Assembly (NCBI RefSeq): GCF_025685655.1
Contig: NZ_JAGSYG010000008.1
Coordinates: forward strand, 1 to 64,000
Direction: 5' to 3'
DNA length: 64,000 nucleotides
From: Acidicapsa ligni
GTDB taxonomy: Bacteria; Acidobacteriota; Terriglobia; Terriglobales; Acidobacteriaceae
The stretch's first letter is position 1; each line of letters begins with the position of its first letter. The notes under the pieces were generated by a model. That model worked only from the letters and a program-made list of their open reading frames with translations. It searched no databases and was not told the DNA's origin. A program made the position numbers and the translations under genes. Shown here one piece after another: positions 62,001-64,000 of the stretch.

Positions 62001-63190
62001 CGATTACTCCTGACTTCTGCCAGAGCGGTGCAAATGGCGGCTTCATCGTGGGTGGACTCAACCCGCCTCAAGGCCCTGTTATCAATCCATCTGCTCCCAC
62101 GATAGGGCCTGCCTCGCAGGGCTACGTGAATGCGTTTGTGGCATGCACGGGCAATCCAGGTTTTGCTCTGGCTCCTGTTTCCCAGGGCGGCCCATCGCGC
62201 AAGCTGGGTATATCTGCTGACGTGGCCCGGCCTTATCTGGGCTTCAGCAATATCATCTCTGTTGAAAACGTCGCCGACTCAGAATACAACGCCTTGCAAG
62301 CGACCTTGCGCGAAGTAACTGGGCCAATCACGGTCGATGTTGCCTACACCTACAGCCACTCGCTCGATGATTCATCTGACCGCGCCAGTGCAAACTTCGC
62401 GGATTCGTTGGACATTCACTCAAATCATGCCAGTTCGGATTTCGATCAGAGGCACCTGTTAAATATCAGCTACATCTACAACCTTCCATTGCTCAAGCTC
62501 TTTGGAGGGATGATTAACCTACTTGGCAGCGGTCAAGACCCCACCGGGGAAACTGTGCCTGTCATGTCGAAGAGCGACCTGTGGGCTCCGTCACCTGTTA
62601 TGAAGACGCTGCTGGGCGGTTGGCAACTCAGCGGCATTACTACATTCAATACGGGAACGCCTTTCAGTGTAGTGAATGGCGGCGGAGCGAACGGCATCGG
62701 CTCTTCAGATAACGCCGGCGTGGGGGATGGGCTGGGCATCGGATCGTATCCGGATGTGATTGGCAAGGTTCACAGCGGAAAGCCGTTTGTCAGTCCAGGA
62801 GGAAATAATGTGGGACCTCTATTACTCAATCCCAATGCCTATGCAGCGCCACGCGGACTGACGTTCGGAAACGCAGGACGCAATTCTTTGAGTAACCCTT
62901 CACGTGTGAATTTCAACACGTCTCTCTTCAAGCATTTCAAGTCTTCCAATGAGAAGCTCGACATCGAGTTTCGTGCAGAGGCTTTCAATATTTTGAATCA
63001 CACTCAGTTCCGAATCACCGATCCTGCTAACCCCGGAAATATCGGAAATAACGTGATTAATTGTTACGGCAGCCAGAGCCAGTTCTATTCAGCCGGCGCC
63101 TCCGGCTGCCTGGTGGGGAATTCCTTCCTTCACCCGGTCGACGCGCATGATCCACGTATCCTTCAGTTTGCTTTGAAGGGCAGCTTCTAG
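59012..63190 (+). CDS. TonB-dependent receptor (Oar-like)
   Basis: A 1392-residue outer membrane receptor. After the signal, a carboxypeptidase-regulatory domain (SSLSGRVTDPTGAVIQEATV, about 28-115) leads into a plug domain (LNGRNFSQLAMLAPGVSN; SVNGGRVEYNTFEVDGSDVL; VDAIQDLKILTGDYSAIYGK with SSSGSVLITTKSGSD) and a large barrel ending in phenylalanine (LQFALKGSF). This is the Oar/SusC-like class expanded in Acidobacteria. The signal peptide contains ALAGC, which looks like a lipobox. The ATG at 59012 with AAGGAA upstream is used; a longer frame to 58925 overlaps the porin gene. Confidence 0.93.
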   Translation: MYRLFSRFAPLLAFVALAGCLQMMGQPEYSSLSGRVTDPTGAVIQEATVQIINQDTLVKREVTTGATGEYSLLALPAGRYQVIVEANGFSRRSSQVFTLLAGKAIVFNVQIVVSDVRGEVSVSAGASETTIDTDTASISTTLGTEEVTGLALNGRNFSQLAMLAPGVSNQTGQDEAKVGLAGSAKFSVNGGRVEYNTFEVDGSDVLNTSINASRGQGEPLIVYPSVDAIQDLKILTGDYSAIYGKSSSGSVLITTKSGSDKYHGNAYGFLRNEMFNARNYFDQPNPMQPGYQGKPTYRTPLYRRLDFGGTFGGPVPYLHRGDSKTFFFLSEEIRREKTPVDYNQAVPTMAERSGDFSDVCPPFVPGSGLTPDPAYPDCPINPTTNLIQRHVATDYTSLALLNSELIPAPNSSSGCNSTTISPLPHCYVASVSPLTTYREELFRIDHDLSQRTRLSYRYVHDTYDSTVLAPLYGIVHNSFPTVENRLSSPGENMAVILTQALPHNFLNLVSASYEVEHITLNPEPGVGVESLARPIVLDDPGKAGGVPVAGATVCSNVSRTNAQQVPAQITECPVGHIFDNGYGGKLPGLVFQGSNGAYGGHGFSADTGYAPYNQSNPTFIVRDDASKAIGKHNLQWGFWGAFVQQNELSAVSGANSGDVQGLITFSNQQSIHTSGNAFADFIAGTGFRPQDLGPSPGGAIKSFTQDSGQLRYYTRNKTAEFYLQDDFKVSPRFTINAGLRASLFGAWYNPRNTAYNWRPEDFNQSLGASIFIDPIAGNLVNRNGGSAVPLKPTGPYSLSSLGPVITNGLAQCGVNGIPDSCMRSKLFYPSPRFGFSWDPWGKAKTAIHGGYGLFWQRGTGYESNVGSLIGGAPLVLSETQSNISGAGTDGQSIQGYNAYNLIGLSCQGGTIQCPVASGATIPAGGATFPLNVTSIPTRAIYSYTQQWSLSVQHELRKGLVGQFIYVGTKGTHLTAVRDLNQLPSLGNTSNPFGKGQPITPDFCQSGANGGFIVGGLNPPQGPVINPSAPTIGPASQGYVNAFVACTGNPGFALAPVSQGGPSRKLGISADVARPYLGFSNIISVENVADSEYNALQATLREVTGPITVDVAYTYSHSLDDSSDRASANFADSLDIHSNHASSDFDQRHLLNISYIYNLPLLKLFGGMINLLGSGQDPTGETVPVMSKSDLWAPSPVMKTLLGGWQLSGITTFNTGTPFSVVNGGGANGIGSSDNAGVGDGLGIGSYPDVIGKVHSGKPFVSPGGNNVGPLLLNPNAYAAPRGLTFGNAGRNSLSNPSRVNFNTSLFKHFKSSNEKLDIEFRAEAFNILNHTQFRITDPANPGNIGNNVINCYGSQSQFYSAGASGCLVGNSFLHPVDAHDPRILQFALKGSF

Positions 63191-63208
63191 GTTATTAAGG
63201 GAGAGTCG

Positions 63209-64000
63209 ATGCAACATACAGGGAGTAATCGGGCAATGCGGTCAACAGTCGGCGTGCGTATTCCAGGCTTACTCGTACTCGCTGTATCCCTTATTGGATG
63301 TGGCAACAATAACTCTGCAAGCACCGGAACAACAAAGCCGCAAACTCTCCAGAACTACTTTGCCCCCACATCGCTGCTACAGCCCTGGCTCACAAATACG
63401 ATCGACGATGCTAATCATAAGTATTCGCAGATTCAGTACGGTGATGAAGGCACGTATTCGGAGGTCCTCACCGCAGGCAACCTCACTGTGAACCCGCGCG
63501 GACTGCGCATTCTGGGTTTTACGACTCAATACGCTACTGGAAGCTCTCAGCCGGTTGCTACTTACGATCCGCCACTTTCAGGTGGGTTTGCCCTGGAACT
63601 GGCGGGACAGGCGGGTGGCCTGATTCAGCCGATGCAGACGCCTCAGAGCAGTGCCCCGGTGGTGGTACCTGTGAAGCCGATGGTTGCAGCAATCAACTGC
63701 CCAAACTTCAGCGCCGCGCAAACGTATCTTTTTATTACCCTGCTGGGCAGCAGCGGCGGCTGGAATGCTGCAACGGACACTGCATACGGCACGGTTGACA
63801 TCAGTACAAATGGAACAGCGGTGAATTTCAATAACATCGCACAGTTCACGCTGCCTTCCGCTGGAGTAAGCGGAACTCCAGCCCAACCGTCGTCTGCTAC
63901 CAAGAGCGGTGTCTGTAATCAGACCTCCTTCGGGCAGCTTGTTGCTGTTCCGGGACAGGTCGCTACTACCGATCCTGGAGGAATTCATCAGAGCAGACCG
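63209..64000 (+). CDS. Lipoprotein of unknown function (cut by window end)
   Basis: From an ATG at 63209 (AAGGGAGAG upstream) the frame stays open for 264 codons to the window end. The N-terminus has a signal peptide with lipobox SLIGCGNN, then a segment LQNYFAPTSLLQPWLTNTID and a neutral, Ser/Thr/Gly-rich body. It follows the TonB receptor by 18 bases and is probably co-transcribed with it, perhaps as its surface partner. No family is recognised. Confidence 0.8.
   Translation, partial: MQHTGSNRAMRSTVGVRIPGLLVLAVSLIGCGNNNSASTGTTKPQTLQNYFAPTSLLQPWLTNTIDDANHKYSQIQYGDEGTYSEVLTAGNLTVNPRGLRILGFTTQYATGSSQPVATYDPPLSGGFALELAGQAGGLIQPMQTPQSSAPVVVPVKPMVAAINCPNFSAAQTYLFITLLGSSGGWNAATDTAYGTVDISTNGTAVNFNNIAQFTLPSAGVSGTPAQPSSATKSGVCNQTSFGQLVAVPGQVATTDPGGIHQSRP

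Overview
The window looks like a chromosomal accessory stretch from an acidobacterium, most likely of the Terriglobales/Acidobacteriaceae type. Support for this is the Oar-like TonB receptor with an N-terminal carboxypeptidase-regulatory domain, the giant Ig-like/beta-propeller lipoproteins ending in a 'VVTP' tail, the mixed GC content, and many small regulator-oxidoreductase modules with few long operons. This assignment is inference from gene content; no marker gene for taxonomy is present.

Layout. 1-384: end of one unknown gene and a small unknown gene. 373-4140: arsenic resistance island (arsR, ACR3 efflux pump, divergent arsM, two arsC-type reductases) with the broken start of a tyrosine-recombinase-like gene at its right edge and the same 10-bp word at both ends. 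4134-9090: HXXEE membrane protein, MerR/metallo-beta-lactamase pair, AraC regulator with two tandem SDR genes. 9125-11535: sugar-transferase remnant, then stress genes (general stress protein, BON protein, manganese catalase). 12472-16565: DNA repair group (ATP-dependent ligase, a frameshifted LigD-type polymerase gene, exonuclease III, DUF72). 16600-21015: gene graveyard (carboxylesterase and LysR fragments), AraC/SDR module, ferredoxin pseudogene. 21170-26810: LysR-led minus-strand operon of hydrolases, cupin, NmrA and SDR proteins. 27073-30480: broken TIR gene, TetR/amidase pair, MerR-like fragment. 30484-33197: PepSY protein with an OmpR/histidine-kinase pair. 33555-40285: type III polyketide synthase, methyltransferase, DUF2306 protein, FAD oxidoreductase, YceI, multicopper oxidase and an outer-membrane-like protein. 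40293-42033: decayed ArdC/DNA-methylase fragments and an intact tRNA-Asn(GTT).

42336-64000 is a cell-envelope locus: a secreted alpha/beta hydrolase, a large exported protein, and a same-strand run of a giant lipoprotein, an ECF sigma factor, a membrane anti-sigma-like protein with a BON-like region, a second giant lipoprotein, a short Ig-like lipoprotein, a coiled-coil outer-membrane protein, a TonB receptor and a further lipoprotein cut by the window edge. The two giant lipoproteins share the same C-terminal core but carry different N-terminal repeat arrays. This modular, sigma-factor-linked surface system is the best candidate for an undescribed system here.

Another theme is decay: at least seven genes are interrupted (recombinase, sugar transferase, LigD polymerase, esterase/LysR, ferredoxin, TIR, ArdC/methylase), several by lesions that can be located to a few bases.
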